Shown here: piece after piece, positions 1 through 7,525 of the stretch
How the letters are laid out: each line of letters opens with the position of its first letter
Position numbering within the stretch: position 1 is the first letter of the stretch
NCBI GenBank assembly: GCA_009782245.1
Contig: WRKK01000289.1
Location: forward strand, 1 to 10,372
Reading direction: 5' to 3'
Length of the DNA stretch: 10,372 nt
Source: Defluviitaleaceae bacterium
Lineage (GTDB): Bacteria > Bacillota > Clostridia > Lachnospirales > WQUN01
The notes under the pieces: generated by a model
Told to the model about the DNA's origin: nothing
Seen by the model: only the letters and a program-made list of their open reading frames with translations
Database searches by the model: none
Position numbers and translations under genes: made by a program

Positions 1-2
1 CA

Positions 3-22
3 CCTGCCCGCTGGCAGGCGGG
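3..22. repeat. Short GC-rich hairpin repeat core
   Basis: CCTGCC at 3-8 and GGCAGG at 13-18 form a 6-bp stem with a 4-nt loop, followed by CGGG. Almost the same core (CCTGCCCG, two variable bases, GGCAGGCGGG) occurs at 2592-2611 inside the terminator-like repeat after flhB, so both are probably members of one dispersed intergenic repeat family. Whether the copy extends upstream cannot be seen because the window starts here. Confidence 0.55.
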
Positions 23-38
23 AGGGGCGAAGTCCCTT

Positions 39-90
39 GCGAGTCCAGGGCAGCGCCTTGGCGGGTGTGGGCAGCGCCCACGGTTTTGAA
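39..90 (-). repeat. GC-rich palindromic intergenic repeat, copy A
   Basis: On the minus strand this reads AAAACCGTGGGCGCTGCCCAC followed by a run similar to 2454-2507 read on the plus strand. By eye about 80% of positions agree, with a few 1-base gaps. The core GTGGGC/GCCCAC (67-72 and 76-81) is a 6-bp stem with a 3-nt loop. The copy sits between the window edge and the fliQ ribosome binding site, in inverted orientation to copy B after flhB. No coding potential is seen. It looks like a dispersed repeat; a role in RNA processing or termination is only inferred. Confidence 0.6.
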
Positions 91-115
91 GTTAATTTAG
101 AATGGAGGTACAAAA

Positions 116-391
116 ATGACCGAGCAAAGAGTTATTGATATGGTAGCATCGGGACTGTTTACAATAATATTATCGGCTGCCCCGCCGCTGTTGATGGGCT
201 TGGCGGTTGGTTTGATTGTCGCTATATTCCAAACAGTAACCTCTATTCAGGAGCAGACTTTGGCGTTTGTGCCTAAAATTGTGGCGGTGCTAGTTGCGTT
301 GGTTATTTTTGGCCCGTTTATAATTGGGAATATAACGCAATATTTTCGTGAAATAGTTATCAGCTTGCCAGAACTTATAGTACCGTTCTAG
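116..391 (+). CDS. fliQ: Flagellar biosynthetic protein FliQ
   Basis: FliQ is a small inner-membrane subunit of the flagellar type III export gate, where in the known structure it packs with FliP and FliR. The 91-residue product matches the usual length of about 89. It has two hydrophobic helices (roughly residues 13-38 and 50-72) joined by the characteristic loop QTVTSIQEQTLAFVPKI, which is close to diagnostic. The start is set by TGGAGG at 104-109, six bases before ATG. fliR follows after 67 bp in the same orientation. fliP, usually just upstream, would lie outside the window. The product is complete and nothing looks damaged. Confidence 0.96.
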   Translation: MTEQRVIDMVASGLFTIILSAAPPLLMGLAVGLIVAIFQTVTSIQEQTLAFVPKIVAVLVALVIFGPFIIGNITQYFREIVISLPELIVPF

Positions 392-395
392 TTTG

Positions 396-442
396 TTCTA
401 GCACTAATTTTTATAAACCAAAACGACCGCAAAATGCTAGAA
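396..442 (+). promoter_or_regulatory. Inverted repeat in the fliQ-fliR gap
   Basis: TTCTAGCA (396-403) and TGCTAGAA (435-442) are perfect 8-bp inverted copies separated by 31 bases. The right arm ends three bases before the fliR ribosome binding site (445-450). If formed in mRNA it could influence fliR translation. The stem is short and AT-rich, so it may also be chance. Confidence 0.25.
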
Positions 443-458
443 TTAGGAGGTTAGCACA

Positions 459-1274
459 ATGGCATCTATTACTGGGTTTGATATTTTAATACAAATGTTT
501 GCACAAATAGATGTTCTTATGCTTATCTTTGTTCGGGTATTGGCTTTCTTTTTGGTGCTACCAGTTATATCTAGCCAGAATATTTGGATGATTGGCAGGT
601 TGTTTTTTGCATTATGCACCACTATTGTAATATTTTTATCGGGTTCGGTGGAAGTGGTTTATTACATGGACACCACTTTGGGCTTTGTTTACGTTATGCT
701 GCTGGAATTTTTGGTAGGCTTGGCTATGGGCTATGTGTTGTTTTTGGTGTTTAACTTGATATTTTTTTCGGGTCAGCTGATAGATTTTCAGATTGGTTTG
801 ATGATGGTTAATGTTATGGACCCAATGACACAGGTGCAAGTGCCTGTTACTGGTAATTTGTTTTATTTTTCCATGATAGCGTTACTAGTGGTAACTGGCG
901 GGCTTAACGGCTTTTTGTTGACATTTTTTTACAGCTATACAATTTTGCCCATCGGCACGGCTTTTGTGGTTGGCAACGCACCGCTGGCGTGGTATTTAAT
1001 AATCCTAATTACAGAATCCACTTTTTTGGCTATACGCATTGCATTGCCCGTGGTTGGCACAATGCTTATAGTAGATGCCTCGTTGGGTATAATGGTAAAA
1101 ACTGTGCCGCAGATGAATATTTTTGTTGTGGGCTTGCCGCTAAAATTATTTTTGGGGCTGATTATCATTTTTACTGTTATGGTGCCCAATTTAGGCGTTA
1201 TGCACGAACATATATTCGACATGGCTCTTATGGCTATACGGGAGACAATGATGGGAATGGTGCCGACACAATGA
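459..1274 (+). CDS. fliR: Flagellar biosynthetic protein FliR
   Basis: FliR is an integral-membrane subunit of the flagellar export gate that assembles with FliP and FliQ to form the channel for flagellar protein secretion. The 271-residue product is near the family norm of about 255-265 and is strongly hydrophobic with about six membrane spans. Recognisable family segments are GQLIDFQIGLMMVNVMDP in the middle and TVPQMNIFVVGLPLK near the C-terminal third. The start is supported by AGGAGG at 445-450, eight bases before ATG. Its stop overlaps the ATG of flhB (ATGA at 1271-1274), indicating translational coupling. Reverse-strand ORFs across this gene are shadows. Confidence 0.96.
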   Translation: MASITGFDILIQMFAQIDVLMLIFVRVLAFFLVLPVISSQNIWMIGRLFFALCTTIVIFLSGSVEVVYYMDTTLGFVYVMLLEFLVGLAMGYVLFLVFNLIFFSGQLIDFQIGLMMVNVMDPMTQVQVPVTGNLFYFSMIALLVVTGGLNGFLLTFFYSYTILPIGTAFVVGNAPLAWYLIILITESTFLAIRIALPVVGTMLIVDASLGIMVKTVPQMNIFVVGLPLKLFLGLIIIFTVMVPNLGVMHEHIFDMALMAIRETMMGMVPTQ

Positions 1275-2449
1275 CGAAATATAAACACAAACTAGCCAAG
1301 CGGACAGAGTTCGGCTTGTGCTATGCACCGAAGAGTGCAAATATAATACCAATGAATTTAAGTTTTTTTGCGGAGGGCAACGATCAGGACAAGGATTCTA
1401 AGACGGAGCAGCCCACGCCAAAAAAGCTAGAAAAGGCTCGCGAAGAGGGACAAGTGGCAAAAAGCCAAGAGGTTTCTACTGCGTTATCTTTGCTTGCGAT
1501 GTTTTTTGCGTTGCGGCTGTTTGGCGGCTGGATACTTGGCAATACGATTAATTTAATGCACTTTAATTTTGGCATTATTCCTGATGCAAACGATGCGATG
1601 GCGGCACTTATGGCATCGGGGTATATTGCATTTTTGTTTCAGCGGGTTGTGTTAATTGTTGCACCCATGCTGATTGTTTGCTTTTTGGTTGGCATTATAT
1701 CTAGCCTAGTGCAAGTTGGCTGGAAACCAACCGCCAAGCCCATGATGCCAAAACTTTCCAAAATGAACCCAATACAAGGTTTTAAGCGGATTTTTTCCAT
1801 GCAATCGATAGTAAATTTGGCTAAATCGTTGGCAAAGTTTGCCGTTGTTGGCGCGGTGGTTTACGTTATGGTAAGCGACCGAATATCGATGGTGCCTGCG
1901 ATGCTTAGCATGAACATACTAAATTCCGCAGGATTTATAGTAAATTTGCTGATAGATATGGGGCTTGCCGTGGGAGCGTTGTTTATATTAATCGCATTAT
2001 TGGATTACGGTTATACTCGATATTCGCACATAAAAAAATTACGCATGACAAAGCAGGAGGTAAAAGACGAATACAAGCAAATGGAGGGCGACCCGCACAT
2101 AAAAAGCAAGATACGCCAAAAAATGCGCGAGGTTTCCATGCGGCGCATGATGCAAAATGTACCCGAGGCGGACGTTGTTATTACAAACCCCACGCATTAT
2201 GCCGTTGCCTTGCGTTACGACAACTCCCGAGATAAAGCGCCCGTGCTAGTGGCAAAAGGCCTAGACTTTGCCGCCAAACGCATAAGAGAAAAAGCCAGCG
2301 AGCATCACATAACAATAATAGAAAACCCCACAGTAGCCCGCGAAATTTACGCCAAAGTTGAAATAGGCGAAGAAATCCCCTACGAACTATGGGAATCTGT
2401 TGTTGAAATTTTGGCGTATGTGTTCAAGTTACGACAACGCGCGGCTTAA
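1271..2449 (+). CDS. flhB: Flagellar biosynthesis protein FlhB (autocleaved export switch)
   Basis: FlhB is the membrane export-gate component whose cytoplasmic domain self-cleaves to switch substrate specificity from rod/hook to filament proteins. Visible features from the 1271 start are: a charged N-terminus with EQPTPKKLEKAREEGQVAKS; about four hydrophobic spans; the segment PKLSKMNPIQGFKRIFS; and the autocleavage motif NPTH at residues 306-309 in the context VITNPTHYAVALRYD. The chosen ATG overlaps the fliR stop (ATGA) and gives 392 residues. An in-frame ATG at 1352 gives 365 residues starting MNLSFFAEG, which resembles common clostridial FlhB N-termini, and neither site has a strong ribosome binding site. 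The frame is open back to 989 but that part lies inside fliR. No flhA follows. Confidence 0.94.
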   Translation: MTKYKHKLAKRTEFGLCYAPKSANIIPMNLSFFAEGNDQDKDSKTEQPTPKKLEKAREEGQVAKSQEVSTALSLLAMFFALRLFGGWILGNTINLMHFNFGIIPDANDAMAALMASGYIAFLFQRVVLIVAPMLIVCFLVGIISSLVQVGWKPTAKPMMPKLSKMNPIQGFKRIFSMQSIVNLAKSLAKFAVVGAVVYVMVSDRISMVPAMLSMNILNSAGFIVNLLIDMGLAVGALFILIALLDYGYTRYSHIKKLRMTKQEVKDEYKQMEGDPHIKSKIRQKMREVSMRRMMQNVPEADVVITNPTHYAVALRYDNSRDKAPVLVAKGLDFAAKRIREKASEHHITIIENPTVAREIYAKVEIGEEIPYELWESVVEILAYVFKLRQRAA

Positions 2450-2453
2450 AACA

Positions 2454-2507
2454 TTAAAACCGTGGGGCGCTGCCCCACACCCCGCAAGGAGCGCGCCCCT
2501 TGACCCG
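2454..2507 (+). repeat. GC-rich palindromic intergenic repeat, copy B
   Basis: This begins five bases after the flhB stop. GTGGGGC (2462-2468) and GCCCCAC (2472-2478) form a perfect 7-bp stem with loop GCT, followed by a CCGCAAGGAGCGCGCCCCTTG segment. It is the inverted, diverged counterpart of 39-90. No T-run follows directly, so the hairpin is not a classical terminator alone. It is probably a dispersed extragenic palindromic element. Confidence 0.65.
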
Positions 2508-2574
2508 CTAATTTTTTTAATGGGTTTTCGTGTTAAGTTTGTGATGTAAGGGTTAAATTTGCGGGTGGTTTTCC

Positions 2575-2627
2575 CGTAGGGGCGACCGTCCCCTGCCCGT
2601 CGGCAGGCGGGTCGGTCGCCCGTTTTT
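2575..2627 (+). terminator. Nested cruciform repeat followed by T-run; probable flhB terminator
   Basis: GGGCGACCG (2580-2588) pairs with CGGTCGCCC (2613-2621), and inside it CCTGCC (2592-2597) pairs with GGCAGG (2602-2607). TTTTTT follows directly, which fits an intrinsic terminator for the fliQ-fliR-flhB transcript. The left end CGTAGGGGCG and the arm CGGTCGCCCG also occur in the element at 7556-7690, so this looks like a repeat-family member used as a terminator. Confidence 0.7.
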
Positions 2628-2655
2628 TCCTATCAATCCAAAAATTCCGCCCCAA

Positions 2656-2692
2656 AAAAAGCTGTTGCAAAATATTTTTGCAACAGCTTTTT
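2656..2692. terminator. Bidirectional intrinsic terminator
   Basis: AAAAAGCTGTTGCAAAA (2656-2672) and its exact reverse complement (2676-2692) form a 17-bp stem with loop TAT. The A-run on the left and T-run on the right give U-tracts in both directions. It lies between the convergent flhB and the large surface-protein gene, whose stop codon occupies 2710-2712, so it can terminate both. Confidence 0.88.
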
Positions 2693-2709
2693 GCTATACG
2701 GTTTTGCTT

Positions 2710-5700
2710 TTAGTTAGACAAGCCAAATATCCCGCTTAATCCAATAAACCTATGCCACCCATCTACAAACATTGACGGTACTGTTGTTACTTGGTTGTTT
2801 GCAAACGTGGAGACGTTTAAGGTTGGTGTATCGCTTGCTATGCCTAGCGTTATTTGTCCAACGGGTAGATTGCGTACTGTGCCGCTTGTTGTTGCACTTA
2901 TGCTAAAGACAAATACTGGGTTGTTGCCTACTGCGTTGCGGAATGTTGCGTTTAGCGAAATTGGCGGCGAGACGGTTACTCTAATGTTGCCGCGCGTGTC
3001 GGTTAGCAATGATTGCATGGCGGCGGAATCCAATTCTACTAAAGTGCTGCCTGTTGCTATTTGCAAGGTTGCGTTTGCTTGCACTAGGCGGTTGAGAGCG
3101 GTTCTGTTTAGTGTTGCGTTTGCTCCGTTTATATTGTCGCCTGTTGCCTCAACACGGACTACAAAGTTGTTTACGCTTTCACGGGCATCACGGGCACTGG
3201 TGCGGATTGCTGTTACTGCTTGATTTATTGCGGCATCTGTAATGTTTAGTGTTGCGATACCACGGGCATTTACACGTGTTGGCAGGTTTACTACTACGTT
3301 TGCATCGCTTAGGTTGACATCTACCGTTACTCCTGCCGCCGCTGGTGCTGTGCCTACGGGTATTCTTCTTGTGCTTGGGCGTGGGCGGACTGCTGTCGGG
3401 CCTGCGCCTGGTGCTACTATTGGCGGGGTTGGTACTGTTGGAATTATTGTTGGTGGTGCTGGCGGTGGAGTTACTGCGCCGCCGCCGCCTGGACCTGGTG
3501 GTGGCGTTACTACGCCAGCCGCATTGTTAGTAAAGTTGAAAGTATAAGCCGTGCCGCCAACCGTAACTACTACGGTGCTTGCTCCTGCGGGAAGTCTGTT
3601 GTAATCCATTCCCAAATCGGGCAAGCCAGCACCTGCGGTAACAAACGGAATCCAATGCCAAATGCCGCCTTGGTATGGGTCGGAGTGGACGATTGCGGGT
3701 TGCCCGTTTAATGTTGCTGTTACAATAACGCCAGGGGTATGCACGATTGCCGAAATATCCAGCCCTGTGCCACCCGCATGGCCAACGCCCCAACCTGCGG
3801 GGATTGTTACATTGTAGCTGAATGTTTCGGGGTTAAATGTAAAGTTTGGCAGATGGGTTTCTACGGCTTGGTTAGCCCAGTGTCCTATGGAGATTCCGTC
3901 CCAGTTGATTGCGGGTGGGGTTGGTTCGCCTATTTGGAAGTTAATTGTATAGGTTTGGGTGCTACCGTCTTCTGCTGTTACTGTTATTACTAATGAGTTT
4001 ACTCCGTCAACTGCACTATCAAGCAGAGGAATAGAGAGAACATATGCCTGTTCTCCAACGAAAAATTCTTCTGGTCGGATTTCTACATTTACACCATTGA
4101 ATGTTGCAGCTACAGTTGCATTTTCATTGCTTGGAACTACTGCTAATCCCAAAACTGGAATGTGTGCCATATCAAAATCGTTGGGTATAGCAACATTATA
4201 ACTGAACACGTTTGAATTAAATTGCGGCACAAAATTTAATTCCCAGTCAGCTGTGTATAGAAACCAAGCACGCTCTAATAAAGCGTTGTCGCTTAGGTTG
4301 CCGCCGCCGTCGTCAAGCTGAAAATTAACTGTATAACTTAATTCAGTTTCTCCATCAGTTGCAAGCACAGTAATTACTAATAGGTTTGCTCCAACAGTAA
4401 ATGCAGAGGTTGGAATGTTCATAGTAGCCGCAACATTTTCGCCTGTTGACGGAACAACTGGTAATACTGTACCGTTCAACGTTGCACTTAAACTGGAATT
4501 CCAATCACTTTGCAATACCGTTAATTGCAAAGTTGCGGGCAATTCAAAATCTTCGGATATTTGAACAGTATAGCTAAATACATTTTGGCTAAATTGTGGC
4601 GTGATAGAAAGCTCTGTGTTTAGCAAAGAAATTTGTGTTAAAAAGGCATCATCATTTTCTTCAGGTGGTTCGCCCTCTATAAACACAAAATTGTATATCT
4701 GTTCTACAGTTCCATCTGGCGAAGTTACTGTAACTCTTACTGTGTTTTCCGTCATTCCGAAAGCAATTCTTTGAACCATGAGCCGAGCAGGTTCGCCTTG
4801 GTTATTAGATGTAGATAAGCCAATAACCATAGAACCTGTGCCAGTTGACGTTTCATAAAGCAATTCCGCAGCTAAAGTGGATTCAAAATCGCCTTGAGTT
4901 ACATACACATAAAAGTTTCCTGGCATATCAAAAAAACTGTCTACAAAAATTCTATAATTAAATGTGTCCTGTGTAAATAACGCTGGCAACATGGTAAGTT
5001 GCAAAGGATTACCGTCCAAATCTGTAAAATTAACAGCTGTCAAAAAGGCGTTATCGCTAAGTTCTGGGGGTGGCGGAGTTTCGGGACCGACTGCTTGGTT
5101 GTCAATGTTGAATGTGTGGGTTCTGCCCGAAATATTTATAACTAAAGTATTTAGACCCTCTACAAAGCTAGGATAGCTATTGTCATAAGGGCGGTCTGCA
5201 AAAATGTTAATCCTATTGCTCCAATCTGACGGCAATTCTACATCGTTTAGAGTTATTGTTAGAGTGTGAGCGGAATAAGGAACTCCTATATTCACAGTTA
5301 AAAATGGGCTAATCCCCTCCGCAAAATCGGGAGGTAAAACTGTATTATGTGCCGTTGATGTCAAAAGTTGTTGAACATTATGCAGACTTACCCCTGGTAG
5401 TGCTGGAAAAAAGCTAAGACTGTAAAGAAAAGTGCTACCAGATTCTGGAGGTGTTTCGGGTTCTTCGCCGCCCACTCTAATCATAAGATTATATGTGCGG
5501 TTGTAGTTCGTATCTTGTGAGGTTACAGAGATAGTGAAATTGTTGTCGCCGTCCACAAGTTGCCCAAGTATATTAAATTGAAGATAGGCGTATGGTGCTG
5601 TTGCAGGTATTGAAGGATTAATTATAGTGCCATTTAATGTCAAAACAACAGCAGATTGGTAATTGGCGGGCTGTACATTTAAGGATAAAGAGGAAACATC

Positions 5701-6987
5701 GCTAAGTACTGGTATGTGGGCAACATAATAATTTATGCGTTGGTCAAAACGTGGCGAAAGGCTGATGTCAGCATTGGTCAGAAAATCAATATCCGTCAAA
5801 TAAGCATTGCTCGCAATGCCGCCGCCGCCGTTATCGATGTTAAATGTTAGCGTTATGCCAAATGTTTCATATACCAAAACATTCATACCAGAGGTTAAAG
5901 TGTGATATACCGTTTCTGGGTTAGATGGTACAAAACTATTGTCTAATGCCAAGATTGTTGATACATACGTCGTTTGGTTTGTCATTGTTGGAATGTTCCC
6001 TGGAATACTCTCTACTTCATTGTCGTTTAATGTTACCGTAATTGGAAATCTCTCTCCAGTATCAAGATTTAGAACGGTATTTACATTAAACCAAATACGT
6101 ATAGCACGCCCAGTCCCTACTGCGGGTACACTAGGGTTAGAATCCGCAGGCAAAAATATATTATATACGCCCTCTTCATCGCCGGGTCTAACATCTATTA
6201 AACTCGGCTCTATCGTAAAATTCAAAAAATTCATAGGTTGCGGCGTTTGGAAAGATTGCCCAACAGGTGTAATCGGTGCAGATGGTGCAGACGTTTCAGG
6301 TCTTGCGGGCAAACTTGGCAATGTTGGAAAAATCGGCACTTCCTGCTCGATAATGTAAGTGTTGCCGCCAGGGTGCGTAACTACAATGTTGCCGTCCTCG
6401 TTTGCACCAACTTCTGGCGTTGGGAATGTGAACTCGAAGTCTGGGTCGGTGTAATCGTTGCCGTTTTCGTTGTCTTCGTTGTCGCCGTCTTCGTTGTCGC
6501 CGTTGTCAGCGCCGTTTTCGCCGTCTTCGTTGTCGCCGTTGTTGCCTGTTTCATTTTCGTTATTGTTGTTTTCGCCGTTATTTTCGTTGTTGCTTGTTTC
6601 GTTTTCGTTGTTATTATTTTCGCCGTTATTTTCGTTGTTGCTTGTTTCGTTTTCGTTGTTGTTATTTTCGCCGTTATCTTCGTTGTTGCCTGTTTCATTT
6701 TCGTTGTTGGCGTTGTTGGCGTTATCGCCGTTATCTTCGTTGCCGCCGTTTTCTGTTCCGTTTTCGGCGGTATTTTCGCCGCCGTTTTCGTTAGTTGGGT
6801 GTTCAACAATCGGGTTGCCGTCTTCGTCAAGCACAGCAGAGCCATCTTCAACAACTACGCTCGGCGTTGGAAAAAAGAAATCGGCATCTTCTGCAAAGGC
6901 GTTAAACGGGTTAAAAGCAACCAACGCAAAAGACATCACTAGTGCAAGCGATACCGCTATTGCACGTTTTGTTTTACTAAATTTCAT
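2710..6987 (-). CDS. Large secreted surface protein with cadherin-like beta-sandwich repeats
   Basis: This 1425-residue protein is probably extracellular; its exact function is not recognised. A signal peptide covers residues 1-32 (Lys/Arg n-region, hydrophobic core, predicted cleavage AFA|ED). Residues about 67-175 are rich in Asn, Glu, Gly and Asp, with 16-residue tandem repeats at 95-142. About seven beta-sandwich units follow (near 247-384, 392-505, 516-632, 642-770, 776-890, 897-1019 and 1026-1152). Several start with an SDNAFLT-like motif and end in ITVTxxDG...YTxNF, resembling Pfam's cadherin-like beta-sandwich family (PF12733). A Pro/Gly-rich linker (about 1156-1216) leads to a Ser/Thr/Asn-rich C-terminal domain of about 210 residues. 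The C-terminus shows no LPXTG signal, SLH domain or membrane helix. AGGAGG (6998-6993) precedes the ATG by five bases. Adhesion or cell-surface display is inferred. Confidence 0.85.
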   Translation of the reverse strand: MKFSKTKRAIAVSLALVMSFALVAFNPFNAFAEDADFFFPTPSVVVEDGSAVLDEDGNPIVEHPTNENGGENTAENGTENGGNEDNGDNANNANNENETGNNEDNGENNNNENETSNNENNGENNNNENETSNNENNGENNNNENETGNNGDNEDGENGADNGDNEDGDNEDNENGNDYTDPDFEFTFPTPEVGANEDGNIVVTHPGGNTYIIEQEVPIFPTLPSLPARPETSAPSAPITPVGQSFQTPQPMNFLNFTIEPSLIDVRPGDEEGVYNIFLPADSNPSVPAVGTGRAIRIWFNVNTVLNLDTGERFPITVTLNDNEVESIPGNIPTMTNQTTYVSTILALDNSFVPSNPETVYHTLTSGMNVLVYETFGITLTFNIDNGGGGIASNAYLTDIDFLTNADISLSPRFDQRINYYVAHIPVLSDVSSLSLNVQPANYQSAVVLTLNGTIINPSIPATAPYAYLQFNILGQLVDGDNNFTISVTSQDTNYNRTYNLMIRVGGEEPETPPESGSTFLYSLSFFPALPGVSLHNVQQLLTSTAHNTVLPPDFAEGISPFLTVNIGVPYSAHTLTITLNDVELPSDWSNRINIFADRPYDNSYPSFVEGLNTLVINISGRTHTFNIDNQAVGPETPPPPELSDNAFLTAVNFTDLDGNPLQLTMLPALFTQDTFNYRIFVDSFFDMPGNFYVYVTQGDFESTLAAELLYETSTGTGSMVIGLSTSNNQGEPARLMVQRIAFGMTENTVRVTVTSPDGTVEQIYNFVFIEGEPPEENDDAFLTQISLLNTELSITPQFSQNVFSYTVQISEDFELPATLQLTVLQSDWNSSLSATLNGTVLPVVPSTGENVAATMNIPTSAFTVGANLLVITVLATDGETELSYTVNFQLDDGGGNLSDNALLERAWFLYTADWELNFVPQFNSNVFSYNVAIPNDFDMAHIPVLGLAVVPSNENATVAATFNGVNVEIRPEEFFVGEQAYVLSIPLLDSAVDGVNSLVITVTAEDGSTQTYTINFQIGEPTPPAINWDGISIGHWANQAVETHLPNFTFNPETFSYNVTIPAGWGVGHAGGTGLDISAIVHTPGVIVTATLNGQPAIVHSDPYQGGIWHWIPFVTAGAGLPDLGMDYNRLPAGASTVVVTVGGTAYTFNFTNNAAGVVTPPPGPGGGGAVTPPPAPPTIIPTVPTPPIVAPGAGPTAVRPRPSTRRIPVGTAPAAAGVTVDVNLSDANVVVNLPTRVNARGIATLNITDAAINQAVTAIRTSARDARESVNNFVVRVEATGDNINGANATLNRTALNRLVQANATLQIATGSTLVELDSAAMQSLLTDTRGNIRVTVSPPISLNATFRNAVGNNPVFVFSISATTSGTVRNLPVGQITLGIASDTPTLNVSTFANNQVTTVPSMFVDGWHRFIGLSGIFGLSN
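6544..6705 (-). repeat. 48-bp in-frame tandem repeat coding for acidic Asn-rich units
   Basis: Three 48-bp units (6705-6562) plus a partial fourth (to 6544) encode the 16-residue unit NENETxNNExNGENNN. Units two and three are identical as protein and nearly identical as DNA. The unit length is a multiple of three, so copy-number change would keep the frame. Long open frames on the plus strand here are a by-product of the biased codons. Confidence 0.85.
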
Positions 6988-7076
6988 AAGAGCCTCCTAT
7001 TAAAAATAAAATTATAAATTTGTTGCGGTTGGGTTGAAAATTTTCACTTCCTTTCGCCAAATTTTGCAACACAACC

Positions 7077-7124
7077 ATTATAACTAAAGGCTTTTGTGAA
7101 AGTACAGTGCTGACAGCACACTTT
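7077..7124 (-). promoter_or_regulatory. Candidate promoter/operator upstream of the surface-protein gene
   Basis: On the minus strand a perfect TATAAT (7082-7077) lies 89 bp before the surface-protein ATG, but no good -35 box is found at the usual distance. In the place of the -35 region is a palindrome, GTGCTG-A-CAGCAC (7107-7119), flanked by AAAGT and ACTTT, suggesting an activator or repressor site. The rest of the intergenic stretch holds nothing else I can call apart from the plus-strand promoter at 7224-7252. Confidence 0.35.
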
Positions 7125-7223
7125 TTGGAAAATTTTTCGTGATAAAATAGGGAAGAACTGGCATTTTAGGAATTGTAAAAATAATGTAAATTTTGTGTAA
7201 AGGGGTTGGCGGGGAATTTTGGC

Positions 7224-7252
7224 TTGCGTGGTTGGGTTTAATGTGATATTAT
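7224..7252 (+). promoter_or_regulatory. Probable promoter of the antitoxin gene
   Basis: TTGCGT (7224-7229), a 17-bp spacer and TATTAT (7247-7252) with an upstream TG (7244-7245) make an extended -10 promoter. Transcription would start near 7259, about 33 bases before the ATG at 7292. The -35 box is weak (3 of 6 matches). Confidence 0.5.
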
Positions 7253-7291
7253 TGTAATGTTGGTATGGCAAAAAATTTTGGAGGTGCTTTT

Positions 7292-7525
7292 ATGGCGAAT
7301 GTGAATGTTACAATAGACGACAGCACAAAAGAGCGAATGGAAGAATTGTTAAATCATTTTGGGTTGACAATAGATGTCGCAATAAAAATGTTTTTTACAC
7401 AAGCAATACGAGAGCAAGCCCTGCCGTTCAATTTGAAGTTGACAGACGAAGAAATTTTTTACAGCAAAAGCAATGTGGAGCATATATTGCAGGGGATACG
7501 CCAGTTGGAAAATGCGAATTTGTAA
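7292..7525 (+). CDS. RelB/DinJ-family antitoxin, apparently without toxin
   Basis: This 77-residue protein resembles RelB/DinJ antitoxins. Known members bind their operator as ribbon-helix-helix dimers and neutralise a RelE/YafQ-type mRNA interferase with the C-terminus. The N-terminal strand (MANVNVTIDD), two helices (KERMEELLNHFG; IDVAIKMFFTQAIREQALPF) and the tail with FYSKSNVEHILQGI follow the family pattern. The start is ATG 7292 because GGAGGTG (7280-7286) lies just before it; an in-frame ATG at 7265 adds nine residues but lacks a ribosome binding site. No toxin gene follows: 30 bp after the stop lies a repeat element, and the next gene is convergent and unrelated. It could regulate a distant toxin or be a remnant. 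Confidence 0.82.
   Translation: MANVNVTIDDSTKERMEELLNHFGLTIDVAIKMFFTQAIREQALPFNLKLTDEEIFYSKSNVEHILQGIRQLENANL

Noticed and set aside
989..1270. N-terminal extension of the flhB frame
   Set aside because: The frame is open but lies fully inside fliR, its translation looks unlike FlhB (many Cys, Tyr, His), and the ATGA overlap at 1271 gives a natural start.
2795..5176. Plus-strand ORFs across the surface-protein gene
   Set aside because: They are low-complexity shadows of the minus-strand gene, which has a signal peptide, domain repeats and a ribosome binding site.
6544..6705. CRISPR-like array
   Set aside because: The 48-bp units are contiguous without unique spacers, are multiples of three and sit in frame inside a large coding gene.
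6238..7003. Long plus-strand ORFs opposite the acidic repeat tract
   Set aside because: They translate to extreme Val/Phe/Ala or Ser/Leu/Pro runs caused by the biased codons of the Asn/Glu/Gly tract on the minus strand, and have no ribosome binding sites.
7044..7271. 75-residue minus-strand ORF in the intergenic region
   Set aside because: It has no ribosome binding site, overlaps the promoter and start region of the antitoxin gene, and its composition (basic, Phe/Gln/Lys-rich) is that of random AT-rich DNA.
7265..7291. Upstream ATG for the antitoxin
   Set aside because: No ribosome binding site precedes it, while GGAGGTG lies within this stretch and points to ATG 7292; family members start at the equivalent of MANV.
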